DNA of 64,000 nt, taken from NCBI RefSeq assembly GCF_026810445.1, contig NZ_CP113949.1:1736001-1800000 (forward strand), in the 5' to 3' direction. Source of the stretch: Pseudomonas sp. BSw22131 (GTDB lineage Bacteria; Pseudomonadota; Gammaproteobacteria; Pseudomonadales; Pseudomonadaceae). The translations under genes and the position numbers were made by a program. Every line of letters starts with the position of its first letter. Positions within the stretch are counted from its first letter, which is position 1. Below the pieces are notes generated by a model. It was not told the DNA's origin, ran no database searches, and worked only from the letters and a program-made list of their open reading frames with translations. Of the stretch, positions 1 through 8,916 are shown one piece after another.

Positions 1-755
1 AGCGCGGTTTCCCGCTGGCGGCCTTCGCTCGGCCAGCCGGTTTCGCCGATCAGGACGTCCTTGGGCGCGAACCGTGCGCCGAAGGTTTGCCGAATCTGCG
101 CGACATGCGCCAGCGCGTCATCAATACCTTTAGGGTCATCTTCCCAGTAAGGCAGCAGATGGATCGTCAGGAAATCCACCGCGGGCGCGACTTCCGGGTA
201 CTGCAGCCAGAATTCCCAGACGTCTGCGTACGTCACCGGTTGCTTGACCTGAGCCTTGACCTGACGAATCAGCGTAGCCAGTTGCGCGCCGGTCAACTCT
301 TTGCGCAGTAACACTTCGTTGCCGACGATCACGGCGCTGACCACGTCCGGGTTGGCGTTGGCCTCTTCGATCAGGGTGTTGATCTCTTTTGCGGTGTCCA
401 CCGGATTGCTGTTGACCCACGCGCCGAGCATCACTTTCAGGCCGTGCTTGCGGGCCAGGGCCGGAATCGCTTCCAGGCCAGTCATCGAGTAGGTGCGGAT
501 GCATTCAAAGCGGGTTGCCAGCAGCGCCAGATCGGCATCCATGCGCTCCGGGCGCAACTTGAAGGGCTGGTCGAACGGGGACTGATCCTTATCGAATGGC
601 GTATAGGACGCGCATTGCAGCTTGTGGGTCGGTGTGGCGGCGTCCGGCAAAATGACCGGTTTACCGATGCCGAACCAATAAATACACAGGGCGAAAATCG
701 CAAATACACAGGCAAACACATAGATGACGACAGGGGAGCGGGAATGGGCGGGCAT
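1..755 (-). CDS. GH17 family glucan-active glycosidase/transglycosidase (N-terminal part, cut by window edge)
   Basis: The reading frame runs off the left edge, so only the first 251 codons are seen. Residues 8-30 form one hydrophobic segment, a signal anchor that would place the domain in the periplasm. The rest reads as a family 17 glycoside hydrolase barrel: the proposed acid/base Glu147 lies in GNEVLL and the nucleophile Glu238 in GETGWPSEG, both classic GH17 contexts. Pseudomonas relatives are often annotated as beta-(1,6)/(1,3)-glucan synthase or exo-1,3-glucanase and act on periplasmic glucans. The ATG at 755 was chosen because the membrane segment follows directly; no strong ribosome binding site is visible. 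The substrate is inferred from the family only. Confidence 0.8.
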   Translation of the reverse strand, partial: MPAHSRSPVVIYVFACVFAIFALCIYWFGIGKPVILPDAATPTHKLQCASYTPFDKDQSPFDQPFKLRPERMDADLALLATRFECIRTYSMTGLEAIPALARKHGLKVMLGAWVNSNPVDTAKEINTLIEEANANPDVVSAVIVGNEVLLRKELTGAQLATLIRQVKAQVKQPVTYADVWEFWLQYPEVAPAVDFLTIHLLPYWEDDPKGIDDALAHVAQIRQTFGARFAPKDVLIGETGWPSEGRQRETA

Positions 756-809
756 GGTCAGGCCGAAGTGGGGCGGGAGGCGGGCATATTAGCATCGGTA
801 ACACTGCCC

Positions 810-821
810 TGTAGGAGCGCG
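810..821 (+). repeat. Left half of a REP palindrome split by the IS3-family element
   Basis: TGTAGGAGCGCG is the 5' arm of the common Pseudomonas REP. Its continuation, CTTGCCCGCGA, lies on the far side of the insertion sequence at about 2042. Confidence 0.7.
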
Positions 822-862
822 TTTGTACTGGTCCAGTTTTTTTGGACCATTACGTAGGAGTA

Positions 863-1693
863 TTAGGCCGCCAGCTTTTCGAAAATAGCAGGCGGCAGGT
901 TCTTTGCGGCAGTGTGGCAACGACGATGGTTGTAGTGTGCAATAAAATCCATCACGTCCCGCTCTGCCTCAAAGTGATTGGTGTAACCATTTTCAGGTGA
1001 CCAGTCGTGCTTCTGTGATCTGAAATAACGCTCCACCACGGCGTTGTCCCAGCAGTTTCCGCGTCTACTCATGCTTTGCACGATCTTCTTCTCCCTCAGA
1101 TAGGCCACAAATCGATCAGCGGTGTACTGACATCCCTGGTCCGAGTGAAAAACCAGTTCCGGGGAAGGCCTGCGCATCCCCACTGCCAACCTCAATGCCC
1201 GCAACGACAGCTCGGTATCGGCTGTTCTCGAAAACGCCCAGCCAACGATTCTGCGTGAGAAAAGATCCATCACGACCGCCAGGTACAACCAACTGCCCCC
1301 GACCCTTATGTACGTGATATCGCCCGCCCAAAATGTATTAGGCCGTGCTGGGTTGAAGCGGCGCTTGAGCACATTCGGCGCAACACTGGACGGCTTTGTC
1401 ACACGACGATAATGCTTGTACTGCGCTTTACGCCTGACCAGCCCGAGGCTCTTCATCAAACCGCGCATGCGATGGCGCCCGATTACGAAACCCTCGATCT
1501 TCAGCGCTTTGGCAAAGCCGGCTGCCCAACGCGCCACGGTGGTCTTTGTGCAAACCACGGATTTTGATTTCAAGCTGTCGATCAATGCGCCTTGGAGGCT
1601 TGGGGCGGCGCAGGGCGTAATAGGTGCTGCGGGGCACACCCAGCACACGACATTTGTGGCGAACCGATAAACTTGTCCCGCGCCCTCGATCAT
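863..1693 (-). CDS. IS3-family transposase OrfB (DDE integrase domain), N-terminal region frame-damaged
   Basis: The catalytic core is intact, with D in GDITYI, D in HSDQG and E in DNAVVERY (the DDE triad of the rve fold). The N-terminal helix-turn-helix region is not. From about 1652 to about 1520 the expected family sequence (CRVLGVPRSTYYALRRP and on) is found only in another minus-strand frame, and the annotated frame resumes at the AKALKIEG stretch. Two single-base lesions about 130 bp apart, compensating each other, explain this. The ATG overlaps the OrfA stop (ATGA), and the OrfA -1 frame runs directly into this frame, as expected for an OrfAB fusion. Sequencing error is an alternative explanation for the lesions. 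Confidence 0.75.
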   Translation of the reverse strand: MIEGAGQVYRFATNVVCWVCPAAPITPCAAPSLQGALIDSLKSKSVVCTKTTVARWAAGFAKALKIEGFVIGRHRMRGLMKSLGLVRRKAQYKHYRRVTKPSSVAPNVLKRRFNPARPNTFWAGDITYIRVGGSWLYLAVVMDLFSRRIVGWAFSRTADTELSLRALRLAVGMRRPSPELVFHSDQGCQYTADRFVAYLREKKIVQSMSRRGNCWDNAVVERYFRSQKHDWSPENGYTNHFEAERDVMDFIAHYNHRRCHTAAKNLPPAIFEKLAA

Positions 1694-1983
1694 GGTCTTC
1701 GGCCAAACAGCACCTTTAGATGAGAGGGCAACTGCTTTTTTAGGACATCATTTTCGGCCTCCAGCAGCGCATCTGGCCTGCAACGAACGATCAGATCCTG
1801 ATCTTGCGGGCGTGCGGTTTGCGCCGCTCCTATCTGCTCCTTGCGCCATCGCCAAACCCATCGCCGCAGTGCAGTGGGCCCAACGCCTGTCTGCTCGCAT
1901 GCCTTGGGTATTGAGTATTTCATCTCGACGACCAAGCGTATTGCCTCGGCCTTTTCTTCAGCGCTGACGACCCGAAATCCCAT
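1690..1983 (-). CDS. IS3-family transposase OrfA (helix-turn-helix protein)
   Basis: This 97-residue protein has an N-terminal HTH region (about residues 8-50, including ACEQTGVGPTALRRW) followed by a short leucine-zipper-like segment ending ENDVLKK. At LKK the DNA reads A-AAA-AAG. A -1 slip there replaces the OrfA tail with AVALSSKGAVWPKT and continues into OrfB, which gives the fused transposase. The unslipped product is the short DNA-binding OrfA that usually moderates transposition in this family. Confidence 0.8.
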   Translation of the reverse strand: MGFRVVSAEEKAEAIRLVVEMKYSIPKACEQTGVGPTALRRWVWRWRKEQIGAAQTARPQDQDLIVRCRPDALLEAENDVLKKQLPSHLKVLFGRRP

Positions 1984-2040
1984 GATGCTTCCTTAGGTTG
2001 AAACTCCTACATCATGGTCCACAAATATTGAGCCACAACA

Positions 2041-2120
2041 GCTTGCCCGCGAAAAATCTTGCAGACGAAGCAAATCTGTCGTCAGATCCGACGTTTTCGC
2101 GGGCAAGCGCGCTGCTACAG
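2041..2120 (+). repeat. Remainder of the REP pair disrupted by the IS3 element
   Basis: GCTTGCCCGCGA at 2041 and the inverted TCGCGGGCAAGCGCGC ending in CTACAG at 2120 form a REPIN-like pair. The 5' TGTAGGAGCGCG of the first palindrome is left at 810-821, beyond the insertion. Confidence 0.7.
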
Positions 2121-2412
2121 AAGGCCCGTCTTCGTTTCCCATGCAATTTCCGTTCGGCCTCAGGCTGTTTTACGACTTGATTGTCGTTGATGGCTCCGTG
2201 ATGTCGTTTCCCGATGGCTCAGTGTCGCTGACAGCAAAGGCAGCCGTGTGGTGCAGGTTGATGATCAAGGCGTCAGCGCGATGAGGTCGTTCGCACGGGC
2301 AAGCAGTTCAAGCGTTAAAGGCGCGTGACGCGCCAAATACGGGCGCAGGTCGCGGTCTTAAAAAAAACGTTAACGATGCCCGACGCTATTCGGGTTCAGA
2401 ACTACCGGGGAA
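2121..2412. other. Non-coding stretch upstream of the betaine-type binding protein gene
   Basis: No credible coding frame was seen. Short inverted segments such as GGCGCGTGACGCGCC near 2321 are present. This stretch should hold the promoter of the downstream gene, but no convincing -35/-10 pair or -24/-12 site could be assigned. Confidence 0.4.
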
Positions 2413-2418
2413 GTGAAG

Positions 2419-3276
2419 ATGAAGATGCGAAAAATCCTGGGCGCGGGGGCCGTTCTGGCGCTTGCTATCAGTTCCACGCTGGCCCTTGCTGATACCAAAC
2501 CGGAGCTGAGTATCGGCTACGTTGATGGCTGGTCCGACAGTGTCGCGACCACCAACGTGGCGGCTGAAGTGATCAAGGAGAAGCTGGGTTACCCCGTCAA
2601 ACTGCAAGCAGTCGCGGCCGGGATCATGTGGCAAGGCGTTGCCACCGGCAAACTGGACATGATTCTGTCCGCGTGGCTGCCCGTGACCCACGGCGAGTAT
2701 TGGGCCAAGAACAAAGACAAGGTTGTCGACTACGGCCCCAACTTCAAAGATGCAAAAATCGGCCTGATCGTGCCTGAGTATGTGAAAGCCAACTCGGTGG
2801 CCGACCTCAAGACGGATGAGTCCTTCAAGAAGAAAATCGTCGGCATTGATGCCGGCTCAGGCGTGATGATCAAAACCGATCAGGCGATCAAGGATTATGG
2901 GCTGGACGGCTACAAGCTTCAGGCGAGTTCCGGCGCGGGCATGATTGCCGAGCTGACTCGTGCTGAGAACAAAAAGGAATCCATCGCCGTGACCGGTTGG
3001 GTGCCGCACTGGATGTTCGCCAAGTGGAAACTGAAGTTCCTCGAAGATCCAAAAGGTGTTTACGGTGCCGCTGAAACCGTCGACAACATCGGCAGCCTGG
3101 ACCTCGCCAAGAAAGCCCCGGACGTGGCGGACTTCCTGAAGAAATTCCAGTGGACCAACAAGGACGAGATCGGCGAAGTCATGCTCGCCATTCAGGACGG
3201 CGCCAAGCCGGAAGCCGCTGCCAAGGCCTGGGTTGCCAAAAACCCGGATCGCGTCAAAGCCTGGACCGGTAAGTAA
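2419..3276 (+). CDS. Glycine betaine/choline-type ABC transporter substrate-binding protein (OpuAC family), orphan
   Basis: A Lys-rich start and hydrophobic core (ILGAGAVLALAISSTLALA) form a Sec signal peptide, so the 285-residue product is periplasmic. The mature part matches the OpuAC/ProX-type fold (GYVDGWSDSVATTNVAAEVI near the N-terminus; SAWLPVTHGEYW, TGWVPHWMFAKW), with the Trp residues that usually cage the quaternary ammonium group. No permease or ATPase gene is adjacent and a strong terminator follows. This is the pattern of orphan Pseudomonas binding proteins (BetX, CaiX) that share the CbcWV core. GTG 2413 is possible, but ATG 2419 has better spacing from GGGGAA at 2407-2412. The exact ligand (betaine, choline or carnitine) cannot be told. 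Confidence 0.85.
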   Translation: MKMRKILGAGAVLALAISSTLALADTKPELSIGYVDGWSDSVATTNVAAEVIKEKLGYPVKLQAVAAGIMWQGVATGKLDMILSAWLPVTHGEYWAKNKDKVVDYGPNFKDAKIGLIVPEYVKANSVADLKTDESFKKKIVGIDAGSGVMIKTDQAIKDYGLDGYKLQASSGAGMIAELTRAENKKESIAVTGWVPHWMFAKWKLKFLEDPKGVYGAAETVDNIGSLDLAKKAPDVADFLKKFQWTNKDEIGEVMLAIQDGAKPEAAAKAWVAKNPDRVKAWTGK

Positions 3277-3304
3277 ACTGCTTTAGATAGCCGCTTCACC
3301 CAAG

Positions 3305-3337
3305 ACCGCCCCGTCTCACGACCGGGCGGTTTTTTTG
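3305..3337 (+). terminator. Rho-independent terminator of the binding protein gene
   Basis: A perfect stem ACCGCCC (3305-3311) / GGGCGGT (3324-3330) with a 12-nt loop is followed by a run of T to 3337. Confidence 0.9.
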
Positions 3338-3354
3338 TGCCTTGTGCAAAATCT

Positions 3355-3444
3355 TGCAGGGGCGCGCTTGCCCGTGATCTCGGTGTGTCAGGCGCCGCTG
3401 ATGCGACTGATCCAACGCTTTCGCGGGCAAGCGCGCTCCTACAG
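3355..3444 (+). repeat. REPIN (inverted pair of REP sequences)
   Basis: GCGCGCTTGCCCGTGA and, inverted, TCGCGGGCAAGCGCGC ending in TCCTACAG lie about 50 bp apart between a terminator and the acetate symporter operon. Confidence 0.85.
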
Positions 3445-3578
3445 TGATTATTTCGATAAATGCGTGAGTCTCGATCTACAACTAATGTCGTTCTAATACT
3501 AAGGTCGTCTGGAGTGCGCCCCAGAGCAGACTAAAGTGCATTGCGTGACATCTCATCTGTGCTGCGAGGACAAAAACA

Positions 3579-3890
3579 ATGAACGACAGCATTTACCTTT
3601 CGATTCAAAACAGCCCGCGTTTCAAAGAGCTGGTTTCGAAGCGAGAAAAGTTCGCCTGGATTCTCTCGGCGATCATGCTTGGGCTTTATGCCGCATTCAT
3701 CCTTTTGATTGCGTATGGGCCTCATATTCTGGGCGCAAAACTCAGCGCCACATCCACCATCACCTGGGGCATGCCCATCGGCGTCGGGCTGATCGTGTCT
3801 GCGTTCGTGCTGACAGCCATCTACGTTCGCCGTGCCAACGGTGAATTCGATGACCTGAACAACGCGATCCTGAAGGAGGCGCAACAATGA
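3579..3890 (+). CDS. yjcH: DUF485 inner-membrane protein, partner of the acetate symporter (YjcH-like)
   Basis: The product is a 103-residue protein with two hydrophobic helices (about residues 25-47 and 61-83) separated by a short loop. Charged ends start with [16 protein letters not shown], the DUF485 signature. Genes of this family almost always precede actP, and here the stop overlaps the actP start (ATGA), so translation is probably coupled. GAGGACA at about 3566 serves as ribosome binding site. The protein's role is unknown; it is assumed to assist the symporter in the inner membrane. Confidence 0.9.
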   Translation: MNDSIYLSIQNSPRFKELVSKREKFAWILSAIMLGLYAAFILLIAYGPHILGAKLSATSTITWGMPIGVGLIVSAFVLTAIYVRRANGEFDDLNNAILKEAQQ

Positions 3891-5545
3891 TCCGGCGCCT
3901 TATTCCGGCCCTTGGCCTCGCTGCTTTCGCTCCGTCGCTCTGGGCAGCCGAAGCGCTGACCGGTGCCGTGCAGAAACAACCGCTCAACGTGTCGGCGATC
4001 ATCATGTTCGTCGTGTTCGTCGCCTTTACCCTGTACATCACCTACTGGGCGTCGAAAAAGAACAAAACCGCATCGGACTACTACTCGGCAGGCGGCAAGA
4101 TCACCGGTTTCCAGAACGGCCTGGCCATCGCCGGTGACTACATGTCAGCGGCGTCCTTCCTGGGTATTTCCGCACTGGTTTACACCTCCGGCTACGACGG
4201 CCTGATCTACTCCATCGGCTTCCTGGTTGGCTGGCCGATCATCCTGTTCCTGATCGCCGAGCGCCTGCGTAACCTGGGCAAGTACACCTTCGCTGATGTG
4301 GCGTCCTACCGCCTCAAGCAGAAGGAAATCCGTACCTTGTCCGCCTGCGGTTCGCTGGTGGTGGTCGCGTTCTACCTGATCGCGCAAATGGTCGGTGCCG
4401 GCAAACTGATCCAGTTGCTGTTCGGTCTGGACTACGCCGTTGCCGTCGTTCTCGTCGGTATCCTGATGTGCCTGTACGTGTTGTTCGGCGGCATGCTGGC
4501 GACCACCTGGGTACAAATCATCAAGGCGGTCATGCTGCTGTCCGGCGCGTCGTTCATGGCGCTGATGGTCATGAAGCACGTCAACTTCGACTTCAACACG
4601 CTGTTCTCCGAAGCGATCAAGGTTCACCCCAAAGGTGAAGCGATCATGAGCCCGGGCGGTCTGGTGAAAGACCCGATCTCCGCGTTCTCGCTGGGCCTGG
4701 CACTGATGTTTGGTACCGCTGGCCTGCCGCACATCCTGATGCGCTTCTTCACCGTGAGCGATGCCAAAGAAGCCCGTAAGTCCGTGCTCTACGCCACAGG
4801 CTTCATCGGCTACTTCTACATCCTGACCTTCATCATCGGCTTTGGCGCGATCCTGCTGGTCAGCACCAACCCGGCGTTCAAGGATGCAGCGGGCGCATTG
4901 CTCGGCGGCAACAACATGGCAGCCATTCACCTGGCCGATGCGGTCGGTGGCAGTCTGTTCCTGGGCTTCATCTCGGCAGTCGCGTTCGCGACCATCCTGG
5001 CGGTCGTTGCCGGTCTGACCCTGGCCGGCGCATCGGCGGTGTCTCATGACCTGTACGCCAGCGTGATCAAGAAAGGCAAAGCCAACGAGAAAGACGAAAT
5101 CCGTGTGTCGAAATACACCACGGTTGCGTTGGCCGTCGTCGCGATCCTGCTGGGCATCGCCTTCGAAAGCCAGAACATCGCGTTCATGGTAGGCCTGGCG
5201 TTCTCCATCGCGGCGAGCTGCAACTTCCCTGTGCTGTTGCTCTCGATGTACTGGAAAAACCTGACCACCCGTGGCGCCATGATCGGCGGCTGGATGGGCT
5301 TGATCAGCGCAGTCGTGCTGATGATCCTCGGCCCGACCATCTGGGTGCAGATCCTGCATCACGAGAAGGCGATCTTCCCGTACGAATACCCGGCGCTGTT
5401 CTCTATCGCTATCGCGTTTATCGGTATCTGGTTCTTCTCGATCACCGACAAATCGAAAGCGGCCGAGGGCGAACGTGCCTTGTTCTTCCCGCAGTTCGTG
5501 CGCTCGCAGACTGGCCTGGGTGCCAGCGGCGCGGTTTCGCACTGA
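3887..5545 (+). CDS. actP: Cation/acetate symporter (sodium:solute symporter family)
   Basis: This 552-residue membrane protein begins with a cleavable-looking leader ([16 protein letters not shown]), as ActP proteins do. About 13 hydrophobic segments follow. SSF-family landmarks include [29 protein letters not shown] near residues 65-93 and [15 protein letters not shown] near 280. It imports acetate and similar short carboxylates with a cation, feeding acetyl-CoA synthetase. The length fits E. coli ActP (549 residues). It is transcribed with the DUF485 gene and followed by a terminator. No acs gene or CrbSR-type regulator is in the window. Confidence 0.92.
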   Translation: MIRRLIPALGLAAFAPSLWAAEALTGAVQKQPLNVSAIIMFVVFVAFTLYITYWASKKNKTASDYYSAGGKITGFQNGLAIAGDYMSAASFLGISALVYTSGYDGLIYSIGFLVGWPIILFLIAERLRNLGKYTFADVASYRLKQKEIRTLSACGSLVVVAFYLIAQMVGAGKLIQLLFGLDYAVAVVLVGILMCLYVLFGGMLATTWVQIIKAVMLLSGASFMALMVMKHVNFDFNTLFSEAIKVHPKGEAIMSPGGLVKDPISAFSLGLALMFGTAGLPHILMRFFTVSDAKEARKSVLYATGFIGYFYILTFIIGFGAILLVSTNPAFKDAAGALLGGNNMAAIHLADAVGGSLFLGFISAVAFATILAVVAGLTLAGASAVSHDLYASVIKKGKANEKDEIRVSKYTTVALAVVAILLGIAFESQNIAFMVGLAFSIAASCNFPVLLLSMYWKNLTTRGAMIGGWMGLISAVVLMILGPTIWVQILHHEKAIFPYEYPALFSIAIAFIGIWFFSITDKSKAAEGERALFFPQFVRSQTGLGASGAVSH

Positions 5546-5569
5546 TGTGAGGTAACACGCAACACCCGA

Positions 5570-5599
5570 CGCCCCGATCAGTGATCGGGGCGTTTTTTT
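5570..5599 (+). terminator. Rho-independent terminator of yjcH-actP
   Basis: CGCCCCGATCA (5570-5580) pairs with TGATCGGGGCG (5582-5592), and seven T follow. Confidence 0.9.
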
Positions 5600-5735
5600 G
5601 TGCGCAGACGAAGCCACTATTGATTCTGCCGGCAGGGCGCAGGCGCGTCAGGCGCAAACGTCAGCAGGGTTTGCGTTGCGCTATCACGGCCTGGCGCGCT
5701 AACGTCGAGCCGCCACCCAACCGGGAAATCGGGCC

Positions 5736-6506
5736 ATGTCAGGACAGTACGCGCTGCAACGCCGCATCCATGAGGGCCACCCGCTGATGATTCAGAGCGG
5801 GTCACTGAGCAATCGTAGCGAAGACCGCCTTGGCGCCTACCGCGAGGGCCAGTTGTGGGCCGTGGACCAAGGCGTGATCACGGCAGAGCTGGACGCCGGA
5901 AGTTGGGTGATACCGGCGCGGCGCATCGGCTGGATTCCGCCCGGTGTGGCGCATGCCGCCAGGGTACATCCGGCGACCACTGGCTGGATGATCCATTTGC
6001 GCCCCGATCAAGGGCCGCTGTTCCCCACAGTGCCGACTGTGTTCGAAATGACCGACCTGTCCCGGTCATTGCTTGTGCGCATGGCGGGCTGGCACACCGA
6101 GCGCGCCGAACTCGCCCCTGAGCAGGACCGCATGCTCCAGGTGCTGTTCGATGAGCTCAAGATCTCGCCAGCCACGCCACTGTTTTTGCCCATGCCCAGC
6201 AGCCCGCATCTGGTGGGGATGACCCTGACCATCGTCGCCGACCCCTCCAACAAACTGACGCTGGACGATTGGGCACGTCGCGTGGGCATGTCCAAGCGAG
6301 GCCTTACCCGTCACTTTCGGCTGGAAACCGGCATGTCGCTGGTGCAATGGCGCATCGTGGCGCGCATGAAGCGCGCGGTGGAGCTACTCGCCCAGGGCGA
6401 GAACGTCGGCCGTGTGGCCCTGACCCTGGGCTATGACAGCGTCAGCACATTCATTTCGGCGTTCAGTGCGCAATTGGGCCAGACACCTGGCGCCTACGCC
6501 GTTTGA
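5736..6506 (+). CDS. AraC-family transcriptional regulator (cupin sensor domain + HTH)
   Basis: The protein has 256 residues. The N-terminal half (about 15-110) reads as a cupin-like barrel (SGSLSNRSEDRLGAYREG, IPPGVAHAARV). The C-terminal half (about 150-255) holds two HTH motifs; the second ends in the AraC landmark LGYDSVSTFISAFSAQLGQTPGAYA. The arrangement is like E. coli NimR/YeaM. It lies directly upstream of, and in the same direction as, an MFS transporter gene, so control of that transporter is a reasonable inference. The ATG at 5736 gives the full cupin. Confidence 0.85.
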   Translation: MSGQYALQRRIHEGHPLMIQSGSLSNRSEDRLGAYREGQLWAVDQGVITAELDAGSWVIPARRIGWIPPGVAHAARVHPATTGWMIHLRPDQGPLFPTVPTVFEMTDLSRSLLVRMAGWHTERAELAPEQDRMLQVLFDELKISPATPLFLPMPSSPHLVGMTLTIVADPSNKLTLDDWARRVGMSKRGLTRHFRLETGMSLVQWRIVARMKRAVELLAQGENVGRVALTLGYDSVSTFISAFSAQLGQTPGAYAV

Positions 6507-6632
6507 TTCGGCCTGCCTCGTCACGCCGGTCGTCTTCTCGCCCACTTACCCCGCGCAGCTTTGCTATTCTTCGCGCCCTGCGACTTGAGGTCGCACCTTA
6601 ACTGCCGATTTACCTGTGACTTGGGGTCTTCC

Positions 6633-7952
6633 ATGACAGCCATTCTTCGACCACGTCCTCAGCCCATTACCCGGGCTGATTACAAGACTCTGGGCCTGGC
6701 GGCACTGGGCGGGGCGCTGGAAATCTATGACTTCATCATCTTCGTTTTTTTTGCGCTGACCCTCAGCCAGTTGTTCTTCCCGCCGGAAATGCCCGAATGG
6801 ATGCGCCTGCTGCAAAGCTTCGGGATTTTCGTCACCGGGTATCTGGCCCGGCCGCTGGGCGGCATTCTGATGGCGCACTTTGCCGACAAACTCGGCCGCA
6901 AACGGGTGTTCAGCCTGAGCATTCTGATGATGGCGCTGCCATGCCTGCTGATCGGCGTGATGCCGACTTACGCTGATATCGGCTATTGGGCGCCGCTGAT
7001 TCTGCTGGCGCTGCGCATTCTGCAAGGCGCTGCAGTGGGCGGTGAAGTGCCCAGCGCTTGGGCGTTCGTCGCCGAACACGCGCCCAAAGGCCATCGCGGC
7101 TACGCCTTGGGCGTGTTACAGGCAGGGCTGACGTTCGGTTATTTGATCGGCGCGCTGACTGCAACGTGGCTGGCCCATGTGTTCAGCCACGCCGAAATCC
7201 TCGATTTCGCCTGGCGCATTCCGTTCTTGCTGGGCGGTGTGTTCGGCGTGATTGGCGTGTGGTTGCGCCGATGGTTGAGCGAAACGCCAGTGTTTATGGC
7301 ACTGCATGCACAGCGCGAACAGATGACCGAACTGCCGCTGCGCACCGTGCTGCGCGACCATCGCCAATCCTTGTTGCCAGCCGCATTGCTGACCTGCGTG
7401 CTGACCTCTGCCGTTGTGGTGCTGGTGGTCATTACCCCGACCGTGATGCAGCAGCGTTTCGGCATGAGCCCCAGTGACACCTTCGCGTTGAGCAGCATCG
7501 GCATCGTCTTCCTCAATATCGGTTGCGTGCTGGCGGGCATGTTGGTGGACCGCATTGGTGCCTGGCGCGGCGTCGTGCTTTACAGCCTGTTGTTACCGGT
7601 GGGCGTGGCGGTGTTGTACGCCAGTCTGGTCATTCACTGGCTGCCAACGGGTGTGGCATATGCCATCGCGGGGCTGGCCTGCGGCATCGTCGGGGTGGTG
7701 CCGTCGGTCATGATCGGACTGTTCCCGGCGAACATTCGCGTGTCGGGAATCTCCTTTACCTACAACATCAGTTACGCGTTGTGGGCCAGCAGCACGCCGT
7801 TGATCCTGATCGCCCTGATGCCATGGAGCCCTTGGGTGTGTGTCGGCTACTGCGTGATCATGGGCACCGTCGGCCTGCTGACGGCGCTGGTTTTCGGCAT
7901 GCGCCGCGGCCTGAAGGTCGACGACACGGTCACTGCGCCTGCCTGCCGCTGA
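6633..7952 (+). CDS. MFS transporter of the metabolite:H+ symporter type
   Basis: This 439-residue inner-membrane protein has twelve hydrophobic segments. Near residue 30 it has the MHS-type opening GGALEIYDFIIFVFFA, then the loop motif ADKLGRKRVF of the major facilitator fold and RILQGAAVGGEVPSAWAFVAEHAP. This subfamily carries organic acids or osmolytes (citrate, alpha-ketoglutarate, proline/betaine) with protons. The frame is open from TTG 6561, but ATG 6633 was chosen because GGGG lies 6 bases before it and the N-terminus then matches the family. The substrate is unknown; the AraC gene just upstream may control it. Confidence 0.85.
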   Translation: MTAILRPRPQPITRADYKTLGLAALGGALEIYDFIIFVFFALTLSQLFFPPEMPEWMRLLQSFGIFVTGYLARPLGGILMAHFADKLGRKRVFSLSILMMALPCLLIGVMPTYADIGYWAPLILLALRILQGAAVGGEVPSAWAFVAEHAPKGHRGYALGVLQAGLTFGYLIGALTATWLAHVFSHAEILDFAWRIPFLLGGVFGVIGVWLRRWLSETPVFMALHAQREQMTELPLRTVLRDHRQSLLPAALLTCVLTSAVVVLVVITPTVMQQRFGMSPSDTFALSSIGIVFLNIGCVLAGMLVDRIGAWRGVVLYSLLLPVGVAVLYASLVIHWLPTGVAYAIAGLACGIVGVVPSVMIGLFPANIRVSGISFTYNISYALWASSTPLILIALMPWSPWVCVGYCVIMGTVGLLTALVFGMRRGLKVDDTVTAPACR

Positions 7953-8274
7953 TCTTCCTCTGCCGGTACACGGCATCGCCAGCCCACGCGCAGATCGCCC
8001 TGACCTTGCGCGAAGTGGGTGGCCTGCAGGTCGTCACGACGCACATTTGTTGTCTGTGGGATAAATAATAGTTCCACTCCGATTAATTGTAACTACTGAT
8101 TGTAATTCGCATTCATCGCGTTTATCTTGCCCGCCAATACAACTGTGCACTGCACTCATCGCGCTTCAGAACTGTCTGGTCTGTTGTGCCTTTTATCGTG
8201 CGCATTGTTTCGGGCTTTATTCTGGAACATCCAGAGAAGCCTCTCTTTGAGTTGTAGGAAATGTTACTTGTCTG
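7953..8274. other. A+T-richer non-coding stretch before the LuxR-type gene
   Basis: Beyond about 8060 base composition drops well below that of the flanks (TAATAATAGTTCC, TAATTGTAACTACTGATTG), which suggests acquired DNA. No credible gene was found; the promoter of the LuxR-type gene probably lies here. Confidence 0.35.
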
Positions 8275-8730
8275 GTGCGAAGAGTTACTTCTTGTCTGCT
8301 CCGGATTTCCAATTATTCATTCATTGAGGCAGGTGCTGGATTAATAGATGTCCCTGCAATTGATGGAATGGAATCGGCAGCGCTAAATATAAGAGGGATG
8401 CAGGTGACAATGTTGGAAGGTCGGGGCAAAAAGCAGCGTGCCGCAAGGATCACGCACAGGGAGCGAGAAGTGCTGCAATTGGTCATGCAGGGCTTCACCA
8501 ACAAGGATATCGCCCAGCATTTGGGCATCAGCAACTACACCGCGCGCGATCACGTGTCGGCGCTGCTGCGTAAAACAGAAGTGAAAAACCGTGCACAACT
8601 CATGGCCTGTTACCTGCCTGCGCCGCGTAAGACCAAGAATATTAACAACCCCCTACATGTGTCGGATTGTATTGTTGAGAAAGTTGTCGATAATGCGGCG
8701 GGCTCAGCAGTTAATGAACTCATTATTTAA
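8275..8730 (+). CDS. Small LuxR-type (HTH only) transcriptional regulator
   Basis: The supported part is a LuxR/FixJ HTH of about 65 residues: THREREVLQLVMQGFTNKDI then AQHLGISNYTARDHVSALLR. There is no recognisable receiver or autoinducer-binding domain, so it is a stand-alone HTH regulator. The start is uncertain. The frame opens at 8275, but ATG 8398 or 8410 (AGGTG just upstream of the latter) would also keep the whole HTH, with 111 or 107 residues. Local DNA is A+T-rich, hinting at transfer. The next gene in the same direction is the uncharacterised protein at 8917, a possible target. Confidence 0.7.
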   Translation: MRRVTSCLLRISNYSFIEAGAGLIDVPAIDGMESAALNIRGMQVTMLEGRGKKQRAARITHREREVLQLVMQGFTNKDIAQHLGISNYTARDHVSALLRKTEVKNRAQLMACYLPAPRKTKNINNPLHVSDCIVEKVVDNAAGSAVNELII

Positions 8731-8916
8731 TCACGCCTCAGCGTGGCATAACTATTTTCGAGGTGGATCACTCAATTCCCGCATCGGCGCGTACTGATGA
8801 ATTAGCTGCGCAATGCAGTTATGGCCGGGTGGCGTGATATTCAGGGCTTAATATTTTTGAGAGGGTAGCCGGGCAATCCTCCAGATAGTTAATAGAAGAC
8901 AATAAAAAGGATCGCT
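8731..8916. other. Short intergenic region upstream of the unknown protein
   Basis: A+T-rich DNA without a gene. AAAAAGGA lies about 10 bases upstream of the start cluster at 8917-8925 and could serve as ribosome binding site. Confidence 0.3.

Larger units (their letters stand above)
843..2021 (-). mobile_element. IS3-family insertion sequence (orfA/orfB)
   Basis: Imperfect terminal inverted repeats bound the element: TGGACCATTACGTAGGAGT at 843-861 and the reverse complement of ACTCCTACATCATGGTCCA at 2003-2021. The true tips may extend a few bases outward. Two overlapping minus-strand frames encode the transposase, joined by an AAAAAAG slippery heptamer at 1735-1741, which is the usual IS3 programmed -1 frameshift signal. 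The element sits in a REP: one arm at 810-821, the other from 2041. OrfB carries frame lesions, so this copy may not be active. Confidence 0.85.

Noticed and set aside
4145..5617. A 490-codon minus-strand frame opposite actP
   Set aside because: It lies antisense to a clear symporter gene, has a low-complexity charged composition typical of high-GC shadow frames, and has no ribosome binding site.
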